Shown: piece after piece, positions 22,335-34,434 of the stretch | Layout of the letters: each line of letters opens with the position of its first letter | How positions within the stretch are numbered: position 1 is the first letter of the stretch | From: Plazaster borealis | Taxonomy: Eukaryota; Echinodermata; Asteroidea; Forcipulatida; Labidiasteridae | DNA: 64,000 nucleotides | Direction of reading: 5' to 3' | Assembly: GCA_021014325.1 (NCBI GenBank) | Contig: CM037460.1 | Coordinates: 15,233,486-15,297,485, forward strand | Notes under the pieces: model-generated | Seen by the model: only the letters and a program-made list of their open reading frames with translations | The model's database searches: none | Told to the model about the DNA's origin: nothing | Program-made: the position numbers and the translations under genes

Positions 22335-22703
22335 TTAAAGGCACTGAACACGTTTGGGAATTGTCAAAGACCAGTGTTCTCACTTGGTGTATCCCAACAT
22401 ATGCATAAAATAACAAGCCTGTGAAAATTTGGGCTCAATTGGTCATGGAAGTTGCAAGAAAATGATGAAAGAAAAAACACCCTTGTTGTACATATTTGTG
22501 TGCTTTCAGATAGGAATAAAAGGCTTCTTGCAAGAAGTCTTTTATTACTTTAGTGAGAAATTTCTCAAAAACTATGTTACTTCAGAGGGAGTCGTTTCTC
22601 ACAATGTTTTATACTATCAGTAGCTCTCTGTTGCTCGTTACAAAGTCAGTTTTTATGCTAATATATATTTTGAGTCATTACCAAACGTGTACAGTGCCTT
22701 TAA
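22335..22703 (+). mobile_element. Family-A MITE, copy 5
   Basis: TTAA at both edges; termini AGGCACTGAACACGTTTGG and CCAAACGTGTACAGTGCCT. Class-1 apex palindrome at 22515-22546 with one mismatch, same as copy 3. A 12-bp deletion relative to copy 3 follows GTGAGAAATT. Confidence 0.93.
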
Positions 22704-22749
22704 ATGAACAGGCCTGCTACTTTGTTCTTGCAGCTCCATGGTTCTTTAT

Positions 22750-22893
22750 AAGGGCAGGGCAATTTGTCTTAAGCAAAGGGCACCTCTAAGAGGGAAATAA
22801 GAATTTGTACTGAATTGTTTTGAAGGGCACCAAGGCAATGACCAGGGGCGTTGGCGTGATTGCCTCCGTTGCCTCCATGAAGGATCAGGCTTC
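22750..22893 (+). repeat. Dispersed repeat G, copy 1
   Basis: AGGGCAGGGCAATTTG, AAAGGGCACCTCTAAGAGGG, GAAGGGCACCAAGGCAATGA and CCTCCGTTGCCTCC align with 33567-33690. Family unknown; immediately followed by an inverted SINE. Confidence 0.6.
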
Positions 22894-22894
22894 A

Positions 22895-23175
22895 TTTTAT
22901 TTCATTTAATAATTCTGGTTGTGAAGCCAAGGATTCTCAGAAAAGTGATCTTAATCACTGAACTAGCCAAGAACCCAACGGAGAGAAGACAAAGAAGGAA
23001 GTTTCAGTTTTAAATGTGGGAGGAAAACCCCAGAGAATTATTCCAGGGAAAACCCACGCAATCAGGTGGGGACTGAAAACCCAATCCACATAGTGCCCCC
23101 GGCGTGATTCGAACCGGGGTCCTAGAGGTGGAAGGCAAGGAAAGACACCACTACACCATCCTGACAGCCCAAAAT
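22895..23175 (-). mobile_element. tRNA-derived SINE, family 2, copy 1
   Basis: On the minus strand: GGTGTAGTGGT, TTGCCTTCCACCTCTAGG, then the T-arm GGTTCGAATCACGCC form a tRNA-like head. The body has GGATTGGGTTTTCAGTCCCC, GCGTGGGTTTTCCCTGG and GGGGTTTTCCTCCCACAT. Such tRNA-plus-conserved-core SINEs are widespread in deuterostomes; the core domain could not be assigned by eye. Copy 2 lies at 35368-35950. Confidence 0.8.
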
Positions 23176-23351
23176 CCTGACAGGCTTGCTGTGCTGCTGT
23201 AACTTGTTAAAAGTTCCAAGAAAAATTCACATTTTACTTATACATGTCAGGGTTCTCCCCATGCACAAGCTTAGTATCGGGCTGATATGCGCGATTTACG
23301 TGCTGATACGCGCAAATTTTAGCCAATTCGCAAAATAAAAATAAATATATA

Positions 23352-23390
23352 GCCTTAGCTTTCGATCCAGACCGGACCTTCGTCTGAGGC
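23352..23390 (-). ncRNA. Penelope-like-element hammerhead-type motif
   Basis: Minus strand: CAGACGAAGGTCC, a short stem, GGATCGAAAGCTAAGGC. This resembles the recurring CTGATGA...stem...CGAAAC motif of Penelope-like elements, related to hammerhead ribozyme cores, but the CUGANGA box is degenerate. Probably an old element remnant. Confidence 0.35.
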
Positions 23391-23730
23391 ATAAACCACC
23401 AAAACACATTCAAGAGAAAACCATATATAGAATGCTCCAGATTGCACAGTAGGGCTTTTAAAACCAAGATAAACAAACATCAAGTAGAAAACATTCCGAA
23501 GACCTTGTCTCAATTCATCATGCTTGGGCCAAACTTCCAAAATTTGGGTCCAGAATGCCCCACAGTTTTGAAAAAAAAACCTGGGGGAGAACCCTTCATG
23601 GAGCTTGTGCCTTTTACCAGGCTGCTCAAGACATGCATGAAAACTAATGAACCATTAGTAAGGTTTGCGGTGACACCATGGAATATCTGTTTTGAGTAAT
23701 GAGGGCGCTTCGCTGAGAAGAGCCCGTTTG

Positions 23731-24141
23731 TTACTCAATGCTTCAAACAATGTGCTCTGGTCATCTTCTGGAGACTGAGTGAAGATTAGTGTAAACTTTG
23801 GTTTTTGGCAAACTTGATAAATCGCCTTTCATTTGAATGCTTGGAAAGGTTTTATCAAACTTCGAATGAATCCACAAAAAAAATGATGTCATAAAGTTTA
23901 GCACCATGACAGCGTGTTCCAGAGCTGCCAACTCTCCCTGATTCTGTTACTCAATGCTTCAAACAATGTGCTCTGGTCGTCTTCTGGAGACTGTCAGAGT
24001 GAAGATTAGTGTAAACTTTGGTTTTTGGCAAACTTGATAAATCGCCTTTCATTTAAATGCTTTGACAGGTTTTATCAGAATTTGAATGAATCCACTAAAA
24101 AAACGATGTCGTCAAGTTTAGCACCATGACAGCGTGTTCTG
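23731..24141. repeat. 216-bp tandem duplication with degenerate hammerhead-like core
   Basis: The unit begins TTACTCAATGCTTCAAACAA at 23731 and again at 23947, and both end AGCACCATGACAGCGTGTTC. Copies differ at scattered bases; the first also holds AGAGCTGCCAACTCTCCCTG at its end. Each unit contains, on the minus strand, CTCCAGAAGACGACCAGAGC...TTTGAAGC, aligning with the ribozyme-like motif at 35791-35833 but with core changes (CTGAAGA to CAGAAGA, GAAAC to GAAGC). Tandem ribozyme-bearing units of about 200 bp are reported as animal retrozymes; these copies look inactive. Confidence 0.75.
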
Positions 24142-26250
24142 TATTTACCAATTCTTCCTCCATGGTTGGAGTGAGTACAGAAAATGCAGTTTGTTGTTTG
24201 TCATTACTAAGTGCCCAAAGATCAAATAAAATGTGAAAATAATCCAGATGTATTGTTTGCATCTGGTTTCAATCATGAGTATTCATGCACTGTAGTCAAA
24301 TCATGGAGGAAGTAAGTTGAAGCCACCAGAGTGAGTGCAGTAGGTTCCATCATAGTATAGCTGTATGCAACATCCATCCACATATTCCTGCAGTGAAGAA
24401 ACCCCCTTTTTTGACATGCCATTTAACATGAGCCCCCTTGCCCCTGTGGGCCTAACAATCCAGCATGTGCACCATTGGGATCCATTAAAGGTTAGTAACT
24501 ATGCCCTGTGGTCATGCTGAAACTGATTCCCTTAAAGATAGAAGTCCTTGAAGATCACCCCTCTCCTTGATTGACGTCTCCCGGTTTCCCCAGGATGCTC
24601 TGACCTTTTATGGCATTCTCCATTTCTAGGATTTAAAGTCACCAATCAGAGTGACGGGGTATGACGGTAATCGTTGGGTCATCTCAAGTTTTCATTTAAG
24701 CATTCCTTGCTAGAGTTTTAAATGACTGCTGTATAAAGAAGAGATTTTGGCGCTTGATAAATTTACATGTTAGAGAGGGGGAAAATGAGGGTGATTGTCA
24801 TGGTTTGTTTTGATCATAGAGTGAAGGGTTTTGAGTGTGATTTGGGTATGGTTACAGGGATAATGCATCTGGCGGAATCGTGAAAAACAATCGAATCAGC
24901 ACTACGTGTGTCCGCTACATTGTATTTATGCATATTAGGGCAATACATATTGCAAAGCATACGTGATTCGTGTACTAAAATGCAAAATTGGATTGTCCAA
25001 ATTGGTCCTCTGGCAATACAGCGGCCATATGCCAGGTTTAATGACAACAAATGGCCATATGGAACCATTCTGAAGTAAATGCAATTAGCGTGTGTTTTAG
25101 ACATTGCATTTTTGTCTTTCTCTTTGTGGCATTACAAAAAAAAATTATATTCTAGCTGGCTGTTCAGGGTTACTGTAATAATGCTTATAGTAATAATCTT
25201 GAAGGTAATTCTACTGTTGCTCTGAAAGTCAACTCTTGTCAACCAGCACTGCATGCAGCGGCGGCTTGCTGTTGCTGTGGGGAAAAGCATTGTTCTAGCC
25301 TCCATTGTCTGCTCCGCGATGAAATTTGAAATGTGCAGATCAAATATTGAAATGATTCTCAGAGGTATAATGAAAAGAGTGCAGTGCTCTTGGTGCAGAT
25401 TATAATATTTCATGAACAGAGCCTTCTCGTTATAGCTAACAATGTTAAATATAGCCTTGGGAGCTTGACTGCCAGCAACAATCAGCGTTGATAAACCTTC
25501 AATCAGTCGCAAGTTCTTTCAATCAGTCACAACTTTGCGCATTTTTTCCCCCCTCTTTCCTTTTTTGCAGATGTCCTGGCTTCGTTTTTCTTGTCACAAT
25601 TTGTGTGTTTAATTAGTTTTCCCACTTGAGTCTGGAGGACAGATTAATTAATTTTCTGGCTGGAAATTCCTGTCCTTGGGATAAGTCAGTACTGCGGACT
25701 TTTAAAGAGCAGTCGACTTTTGAATTGATGCAATCACTTCTCGGAGCATTTTCTTGGTGAAGGGACTTGTAGAGAAAGCAAGACGGCTTCCTTTAAGCTT
25801 AAGGCCTGAGAGATTGCTGCCGATGGGTTCTGTTAATCCATTACGAGTGAAGACGAGACCAGAATGTGTGATGAGTGAAAAGTATTGGCTCACTGTGTGC
25901 AGACAACAATCTGAAATTGACTGATATTGTGGTAGTGTGTTAAATTAAGCAGTTAATTAGAGATTTTTTGAGGGGAAAATGAATGAACATAAAATGTGTA
26001 CAACTAATGCTTTTAAAAACTAGTCTGTAAAAAATCTAAACTTTTCAGGGTAACACTTGAATGTTAACAACAATCCCATTGAAAAATTTGAAAAGATATA
26101 TCAGTTGTTAAAGTGGTCTATTCACATTGACAGTGTAGAGTGATCATATTATTAACAAATTCATTCACATAATGAAAGAAACCTTCAGTTGTTCACGTTT
26201 GAACTCGAGACAAAACTTTGGCCTATTTCAAAGATATGTCAAACACATCA
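24142..26250. other. Repeat-poor non-coding stretch
   Basis: No transposon termini, SINE heads or tandem arrays recognised. Segments at 24520-24680 and 25640-25900 are of mixed composition with CCAAT-type (ACCAATCAG) and TGATTGACG strings, as in regulatory DNA, but nothing here proves function. Minus-strand frames of 96 and 126 codons lack domains. Confidence 0.4.
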
Positions 26251-26871
26251 TCACTGTTTTCACGAAGAGGCAATTTATGTTTGGAGAAATCCACGTTTGA
26301 AGTTAAGCTATTTTTGAAATCACCGTTTCGGACACTGTTTTTTATTGAAACGCTGACATTTTTCCAAGCATAAAAGCGGAGATCTTAAATCATGCAAACC
26401 TGTTGCTATTTCAATTATACTTAGTTTAATTATTGAGTAATTAACTGTTAAACACAAGTTTCCCTTTGAGAAAACTTCAAAACGAGGTCTGTGTGCAGCG
26501 CGTCGTGAGCTCGTCGCCGATGTGTAAACGACGAGTGTCTGTTCGTGAAAACTAAAATTTATGTAGGTCATACAAATTGTCCCTTCGTGAAAACTGAAAA
26601 CGCAGAGTAGCCTTTGTTGGCACAGTGCCAGCGCTATGTACTTCAATGTAACAATTGGCAAATCTAAATGTGGCTGTTCGTGAAAACGCAAAACCGATAG
26701 TTTGGGAAAATGTTCCTTGTGCTAATTAATGTAATTAGAAAAGTATAACGTTTTATCACTTGAAACTTGGGGAAAATGTTGATGTCAATAGTAACATTCA
26801 AAATATGTAAAAAGATTGATTTGCCAAAATGCATGATTTTTTCAGAAATTGCCTCTTCGCGAAAACGGTGA
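26251..26871. mobile_element. 600-bp inverted-repeat element (family K), copy 2
   Basis: Left end TCACTGTTTTCACGAAGAGG and right end (inverted) TCACCGTTTTCGCGAAGAGG. The TTCGTGAAAAC motif recurs internally at about 26541, 26585 and 26677. Possible ACAT duplication just outside both ends. The 123-codon minus frame is repeat-derived and has no homology I recognise. Confidence 0.82.
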
Positions 26872-27251
26872 CGACATGGAACATTTTTTGCATGAGAGAA
26901 ATAGTATAACAAGAAAATATTCCCAAGGTTGTTATGACTTGTGTTCGTTATTAATAGTCTGTGCTAATAAATTTCAGTTGTAGCTGAGAAGCTCAATGAA
27001 ATCAGCTCTAAAAGTTAGCTTTTCTGTCACAGAAAATTTATTGTAGTAACAAAGATACCCCTTCTTTTTTTGTCAATGTCGTTTCTTAATAAATATATTT
27101 GCAAATAGATTTCAGTTGTACATGTAGCTGTGAAGCTTCGCTAAGCACAGAATGTCTGCTTGGAAAACACAGTATGCTGGCAACAACAAATGTGTATGAT
27201 AGACTAGCCACTGGTTCCCTGCTGATTTTTGGTTTGGAAGTAAAGGAATTA

Positions 27252-27678
27252 GGCCAAATAACAAAAATAACAAGTTTCTCGTCCCCGCCCCCCTCCTTTT
27301 TGGCCGCCGCCTCTTTTTTTTTTACTATTTACTATTTTACTATTCTGGAAAAAAAGCAACAGAAAAAAGGTTAAATTCAAATTTGTCTAGACTCTTTTTT
27401 CACCTTTGCAATAATACAACAGCTGTTTCTGAATTTTGAAACTTGCTTAGCAAGTGGACTAAAAATGATACAAATCATTTGTTTTGTCATACATTGCATC
27501 ATTAAACTCAAATGGCACAATATCTCTGAATAAATATACCTTGGCCAGCCATATTTAGCATGGCGGCCATCTTTGAAAAAAATAGCAAAACATTGAAAAA
27601 TAGTAAATAATAAAGCCCTGCCACCTCCTTTTTTTTAAAAAGTCCGGATGAGAAACTCGTTATTTTTGTTACTTGGCC
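27252..27678. repeat. Long fold-back (inverted repeat) with mutated arms
   Basis: The left arm begins GGCCAAATAACAAAAATAAC and the right arm ends, inverted, GGCCAAGTAACAAAAATAAC. Matching blocks continue inward (AGTTTCTC, CTCCTTTTT, TACTATTT). Arms of about 100 bp enclose about 200 bp of unrelated sequence. The right arm also carries repeat H (GGCGGCCATCTTTG). Likely a degenerate fold-back or two inverted repeat copies. Confidence 0.65.
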
Positions 27679-27682
27679 TTCG

Positions 27683-30600
27683 GCATTTTGGTTCAACTGT
27701 TCTATGAAAAGATAACTTTTTGCTATGCTGTGTAAAATCATAAAATTTTACAAATCAGAGGAAAAGCTTCTTTATTTACAATAAAATTGGCTGTGTATTT
27801 ATTTGAGTTCATGGTCTGCATTGATTCAGCGTGTACTATTTTTTTATTTTCTCCGGAGATTCAAACCTTTCGGTTGTTTGTTGATTCTTTCGAGTTGCAG
27901 CCGACCATTAGATCTAATAATACTTTTCGGAAGCCTCTCCAGGAAGTTGAGTTGATAATGTATGTGGGGAACGCAGTGGGAATTTGCTGACTTTGTGTGT
28001 GTCGGTAACACATCGCAACACCGAACAAAACGCTGTGTTACATTTGGGCCAAATCGTACTCGGAATACATTGGGTTATTATTTCTTCTGATTATTTTCCA
28101 TGGGACCACCCAGCTGTGATCTAAACACCCCCAGCATACACTTTCCAACAGTCATGTATATATTTTTGCCTTGTTGTTTTTTCCCACATATCTTTGTTTA
28201 CTCACCTGCTGGCGTGACATCATTGGTTTTTGTCCCAGAGGCTCAGTGTGAAAACAAATTGTTATGACACTATTTATTCCATCTATCTGAGTGCCTCCCT
28301 CTGGGCAGTGTGATGATAGTTATGATTAGGGGAGAGGAGGGAGTTCGCTAGATTAAAGGACGCACCATTTAGTACCACATTCTGGTTAGAAATGGTACAG
28401 GGCTCGTATCTTGAGTGTTTTTGCTCGCGGTAAACTCAAGATTATCAAGAATCAGCATGTATCCTGCTCACTGAGTTCCTACGAATAGTTTCACTCCAGA
28501 CTTGAGACTCCAAAGGCTGTCCTCTTTCAGATTTGCGTCATATCTGATTAGAGGACTTTTATTTTCACAACGGGAAAAACAAATGTGTAATAATTATGGA
28601 ATTTGTGTCACCGCCGATTATGATAACTTTTATTTGCACATCAGAAAAACAAATAGGTATGATGTGGAAATACGGATGATGAATGGTCTTTTGAGGTTTG
28701 ATATTAGCTGAGTAAGATTTGAAGCTTTGCGTTTCGTCGGAGGGCAACAGGAAAACCTTTATTTTGGTGGATGGTTTAGAGATACATAAACCATAAACAA
28801 AAAAGGTTGATTTAAAAGTGTTTGTCCAGCCTGTGATTTGGCAGGTTTTTTCCTGATTTCAGGATGTTTTTGAATTTTTGTGCAGATCTTCTTTTTGTTT
28901 TTAAACTTTCTTGAGTATGTAAATTGATGTGTTTTCCATGGCCATTTCCCGGGGAGTTTGCCGTGGTTTAGCAATTCAAGTGTGAAAAGGTCAACCAAGT
29001 TTTCATTGTGAGTTTCCAAGGAAGTTGATGTGAAAGGGACTTAAATGTTCTTTGTTTTCTAGAGCTTTACACATTAATACATTCTTGCAAAATAATAAAA
29101 AAATTACCTGCACCCATGAATCATATTCTTCAAAAATCGTCAGCTTTTAAGGGCTCAATTTTTAATCATTATCATTTATAGATCTTTTTTCTAATTATCA
29201 CCTTCACAATTTTGTCTTTCTTTCTGTGAGTCAAAACTGGAAGACCTTTTGAAAATCATTTTTACAAAAGAAAAATAAGTTAAGTAGAATTAAGCTGTTT
29301 TCCGTGACTTAACTTGTATGCCAAATCATACCTCAATTCTCAACATAATTTTTCATTTTGGCATTTATAGCCTTTATTTTGTTATCCTTGATTTCAATTC
29401 TTACATAATGGAATGTAGTAATTGTATTTTCTGTTAGCTTTTATTTAGCCACTTCAATTTCATTTTCAGTCGTTTGGCTTCTTCTATCAGCAGAACTTAT
29501 TTGAGGTTTTCATTTTTGTGATGAAGAGGAAAGAGTTTGATGTTTTCCAGGAAGTCAATTTCTGCGACAATAACACTTCTGGAGTATTTTTGTCGGAGTG
29601 TTTTTCATAACCGGACACAACATTTTTACCTTTGGCAATCAGAAAAAGACCTTTCCCATTTGGAATAAGTCACTGTGAAACGTTATTGAAAAAAGCCTGT
29701 GTGGGATTTTTTTTCTTTTTTTTTTCTTTTTTTTTCTTTTTCTTCAAACATGACGGAGGGATAAACGGAGAGGTGAATAACATGAAAACAGGAAGAAATT
29801 TGCGGTAAGTCTGTGGCCAGGGACAAAGCAAGAGAGTGATACAAGTGAACAGAGAAACTGAAACCCAGGAGGATTGCATAGTCTCTTTCCAGAGGCTCAA
29901 AGAGATAGAAAGACCTGCTGCTTATGACAGAATGCCAGAAAACTTAAAGTTGTCTTGGCTTGATGCTGTAGTCGAGAATAAAAAGAAATGTGGGAGAAGA
30001 GGAAAAACGTAGAAAACATCCCTAGAAATATTTCTGTCTGAATTACCATATTTGATGAGAAATACATAAAACTAATTTCCGATTGGAGTTTATCGCTCAT
30101 GAGCGTTTTATTCATGCATTGTATAACACATGCAAATGTGTAATCGGTTTTTCACTATTTTCTTGAGATGGATCTCAAACTTCTACAGGTTTGTCAGTTT
30201 ATGTATATAGTGGATTATATAAAGTGCTTAACTGTTTTGTTAGCAAAAACCAATTCTGTAATGTTCCTTTAACATAATATATATTTGGTTTGCGGTAAAA
30301 CCATGTGTATATCTACTTGCTAGGTAGATTTTGTTCATTGAGAACTTGTCTTGCTTTTTATTCTACTGCCGCTTTTAACAAACTGAAAAATCGAAAAATG
30401 GACCATTGTTTTGAGGTTTTCAAATTCTATAAAACAAACAGTACTTTATGAAATTTGTACAGGCTTATCAAGAGAGTTTTTATAAATGTGGAGGTTTAAT
30501 TTTTTTCATGAGTGATATTTAGCAATCCCTTTAAGTTGTTTGTTACAAATTGACATTTGTAACCGCCCTTGGCAAGACATCTTGCCAATCACCTGTCAAT

Positions 30601-31230
30601 TTTGCTAGAGGGGGGGGGGGGGGCGGAGGATAAGGACAGCACAATCGTTCTTTTTTTAGAGTAGTTTCTAATATCAATGAAATAGTGTAAACGAAGCACT
30701 TTCAAAGTTTGATTTCGCATTCCCCTGGTTCAACTGTAAATATAAATGTATTCATTTAAAATTTTAGCTTGCTTTCTGCTTCTATTTCAGAACTGCCTGA
30801 ACATTGGTTATAATCATGCAGGCTTCATACAGGGGCATTAACTGTTTGCACACAAAGATACAGTAAAAAAAACCACATTTGGTGCTGTTCTTTTTCAAAG
30901 TTCATGCTGCAACCCTCGCCCCACACCCCACCCCCCTCTTTCTTTGTGAGAATACCACAGTTGTCACCTGCTGGATGTGCAAGGCAGCTCTGACTGGGGT
31001 CTGAACTGTGCACTGTGTTCAAAGTCATTCAAGTGAACCAAGAGCAACATGTGTTTATACTCTAGCAAGTTGTTGTCCAAATGCAACAGGACATTTTTGT
31101 TAAGGTATCTGTCAAGAAAGGCTCTGTGGAGTGTGTACTAATCCATTTTTCCTTCATTAGTTCCAATTAGAAACAGAGCAGGTGGCCATTATATTTGATT
31201 AGGTCCCTGTTTAAAAAAAAGAAAAGAAAG
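27683..31230. other. Repeat-poor AT-rich stretch
   Basis: About 3.5 kb without MITE termini or SINEs. Contains a T/C-rich tract (29708-29744), a short palindrome GGCAAGACATCTTGCC (30571-30586), and a G run at 30609-30624. No exon recognised. Confidence 0.45.
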
Positions 31231-31239
31231 AAAATCGAT

Positions 31240-31834
31240 AGAATGAGGATTATGTGATATTACCCAAAAAAAATTAGGAATAGCGGAGGGCGCCGATGGG
31301 CAAGCAGGTCTCTCTAACGCAGCACCTGTCATGATTATCCAATCCTCGGAACATTTTTTATGGATGGTCTAAAAATGGATAACAGCCCCTCGATTGGAAA
31401 TGGTAAAAGAACTTGAGCTTGGGATCAGGACGAACGGGGGGGCTGTGGCTTCCACCACAAATCTTTTAAAGGCTGGATCGATACCGATAAGATGTCTAAA
31501 GCCTGTGCCTGAACTGGAGTGTCTCAGTTTCTGGTCGTTTCACACTGCGGCCATCTTTGTCAGGTACCCCGAGGGCAAACTGGAAATCAATATGAAGGGG
31601 GACTCAATATTGCAGGCACCAGTCTACTTCAAACATGACACTCGTTTTGATCACCATGAACTTGTATTCAAGATATATATAGTACAGCGTCAGTTGCTCA
31701 TAACAAAACTTAAACAAGTGTCCCACTTCATTCGTATTTCTACTAAAATGCAAATACCTAAATGTGAAGAATGGTACATACACCATGGAATTAGTTACCC
31801 TTTAATACGAACAGTATTTACTGAACTTCTCTAG
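31240..31834 (+). other. GC-richer segment with a 147-codon open frame, uncharacterised
   Basis: The frame at 31394-31834 is the longest uninterrupted plus-strand frame outside repeats and starts near GAAATGGTAAAAG. The peptide has no motif, signal or domain I recognise, and its second half is ordinary AT-rich sequence. The first part (31260-31600) is less AT-rich than its surroundings and includes E-box-like CACCTG. It could be a conserved regulatory block or chance; I do not call a gene. Confidence 0.2.
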
Positions 31835-32110
31835 TAATAAGACAAGTTAATTGAGGCTATGTCGCAGTGAATGTTATTCCACAATATTGTTTACACATAT
31901 AGCAAATATTTATTTTACATTTGAGTCAATTTTATATGAGGCCTGTACATGTAGACATGTATTCAAAATGTCAAATCCAGCATTGCGAATAACATTTGCT
32001 GAGGTGTGTAGCATTTTTGTGATCTGTTTGTTACAAGTTCTGGTCAGAACGATTCTTTTTGGTTTGGTAAGTGGGGATATTCAGAATTATCAATATTTTT
32101 CAATTTTCAA

Positions 32111-32305
32111 TTTTTGTGACTCGTCCACTCGCCCTTAAATTTTGATTTGTCAACTCGTACATTGACCTATTTTCAATTTTGCCTCACTTTTTGCAATTTT
32201 GCTTCAATTTTTGTGACTCGTCCACTCGCCCTTAAATTTTGATTTGTCAACTCGTACATTGACCTATTTTCAATTTTGCTTCACTAAAAAAATTGAATTT
32301 TTGAA
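32111..32305 (+). repeat. 97-bp tandem duplication
   Basis: The unit starting TTTTTGTGACTCGTCCACTC at 32111 recurs at 32208 with the same continuation (GATTTGTCAACTCGTACATT). Near-identity of the copies indicates recent duplication. Confidence 0.9.
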
Positions 32306-32309
32306 TTTT

Positions 32310-33560
32310 TGTCAACACTGATTATTGTGAATGGCCCCTTATAAATATGGACCCCCTCCCCCCCCCCAAAAAAAAAAAGAAGAAAAAAAAGAAAGAAAGA
32401 CGAAAATAAAATAAAAATATAAGGCAACTCATGAAAAAATAATTATGAACTATACACAAACATGACCTTGTTTACTCTAAAGTATGGTTTCAGGGACAAA
32501 CACATGAAGGTTTTAATAATTAATAATTTTACTCATGAAAAATCATCTGTGATATTCCACAGACGCCGCACTTTAATTAAATAATCATTTATTCGCACTA
32601 TGAAAAAAAACCTACATCTTGCCTGAATAATCTTTTCCGCAGTTTGTCAAGCGGACGTCAAAAGCGGCAGTGATTAATTTGCCTCGACGTCGACACTTTT
32701 ATTTGAGGAACGTCTTAAAATGCACAACACAATCAACCCAGACCTTGACCATCATGTGAATGTAAAACACAAGGGAAAAAAACCTTGCAGAAGTTAAGAA
32801 TGCAATAAAACTGCGTTCTCTCATTCAGTGTGGAATAGGTTAATTTCTAAATTGCTGCCGGGTGACCTTGTATCCATGTACCACTGTATAAAATGAATGA
32901 GACAGCCCGGCGGCAAAAATCAATACAGTTTTGGGAAAATTATGGCCAATACCATCTACTGTGGTATACTTTCTAATTTAAGAAGGAGAATGGGGGGAAA
33001 AGGGAGAAGAGGAAAAACGTAAAGAGCTTCTGTTGCAGGCAATCATTCTATACAGGGAAAGTAAGAACTGTTGGTTTGGAGAAACAGATATTGACGTTTA
33101 ATAAAATCCCCCACGGTGGATTTCAGATGAATGAATGGTGACCCTGGAATTCAAGAGGTTCTTAATATAGTCCGCCTTCACGATGGAATTACAGGACTGT
33201 TTTCATAAAACAAAATTTTGTGGACGTAATTTCTGGAGGGGTCTTATTTGTCCAATGTGTTTTATCCCTGTCAATGGAGAACTATTGATTTGGAGATTTC
33301 CTCTTATTAAAAACTCCCCATCATTTTTATTGGCCTAACCTTATAGTGTTCTCTTTTGGAGGCTTTTTTGAAGGGCAACTTTGCCATCACAAGTATTCCC
33401 GATGTTTGTTTATTGCTAAGCTTGGAAATTCTTTGAACCTCAGGGAATAGTGGTAAAGTGCTTAATGGAGACGAATGTTAACTACTGAAAACAAATTACG
33501 ATTGTGAGTAATTCTCTGTTTTCTTTTTTTAGTACGATCAAAACAGGCCTGAAATTTTAT
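32310..33560. other. Unassigned, repeat-poor DNA
   Basis: Begins with a C/A-rich purine tract (32353-32410), then AT-rich sequence. A CpG-bearing block at 32636-32700 (CGGACGTCAAAAGCGG, CGACGTCGACAC) stands out in composition. No genes recognised. Confidence 0.4.
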
Positions 33561-33566
33561 CTTTAA

Positions 33567-33690
33567 AAGGGCAAGGCCATTTTCATTTTTCAAAGGGCAC
33601 TTCCATTGGAAAATCCTAAAGTCTAAGGGAAATATTGAAGGGGCACCAAGGCCAAGACCAGGGCAACAGAGACCGTGGCCTCCGTGTAAT
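33567..33690 (+). repeat. Dispersed repeat G, copy 2
   Basis: AAGGGCAAGGCCATTTTC, AAAGGGCACTTCC, GGGGCACCAAGGCCAAGACC and GTGGCCTCCGTG align with 22750-22893. No SINE follows here, so G is independent of SINE family 2. Confidence 0.55.
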
Positions 33691-34056
33691 TCCAGTCCTG
33701 CAAAATTCTTTCACAATATCAACAAGTTTCATTACTTCATCAAATCGTTATGCAATGTTCGCAGGTTGGTTGTTTCGTGTTTGGTAAAAACTAGAGGATA
33801 GTAGTGATGACTTTACTCCCCCCCAAAAAACACGTGCCCCAGTGAGCCTTTTGGGGAAGGGATTGGGTACTAGACTTATCATGTTAATTCATTTTTCTAG
33901 GAAATGTGCACACGCTCAGGACGATGTAAAAATGGAGAATTAATTGAGTTAAAGAATAACATTTTTGTCCCAAAGTATTCCATTTATGTTCATTGATGTC
34001 GCTTCTTATATTTTAAAACATAAGTTAAGCAAAGCACATACATAGAGTTTCCATCT

Positions 34057-34434
34057 TTAAAGGGAAAGTATACCTTTGGTTTTTGGAACTGTTCGATTGT
34101 TTTAATCATATAATAAAACTAACCTGTGAAAACTTTATTTCAAAAGGTGGTCACGTTTTTGAGATATCGCCGAAAATCCAGAGCGATGTCCACGCAGGAA
34201 GAATAATCCGTAATTGGAATATTACACAATCTGAGAACAATACTGACAGTAATGTTTCTCAGACTCTTTTGGGGAAATAAAAACTGATATCTTTTTCCAT
34301 AACCACATTACTTCGAAGTGAAATGTTTCTAAAAATGCTTTATACTATCGAATGCTACTGTACTTCTAACAAAGTAAGTTTTGATTGCCATTAATTTTAA
34401 GAGTGATAACCAAACGTGTACCTTCCCTTTATAA
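34057..34434 (+). mobile_element. Family-B MITE, copy 4
   Basis: Starts TTAAAGGGAAAGTATACC and ends ACCAAACGTGTACCTTCCCT. Interior GGAACTGTTCGATTG, AACCTGTGAAAACTTTATTT, GAGATATCGCCGAAAATCC, and a weak CTGAGAAC/TTTCTCAG central hairpin. It retains the uninterrupted TTGCCATTAATTTTAAGAG junction that is split in copy 2. Confidence 0.92.

Noticed and set aside
25132..25512. 126-codon minus-strand frame
   Set aside because: No domain, no conserved motif and no transcript-like context; open by chance in low-stop sequence.
30609..30624. G-quadruplex signal from the 16-G run
   Set aside because: A lone homopolymer among many similar runs (8.07, 49.8, 62.0 kb); may also vary from sequencing error.
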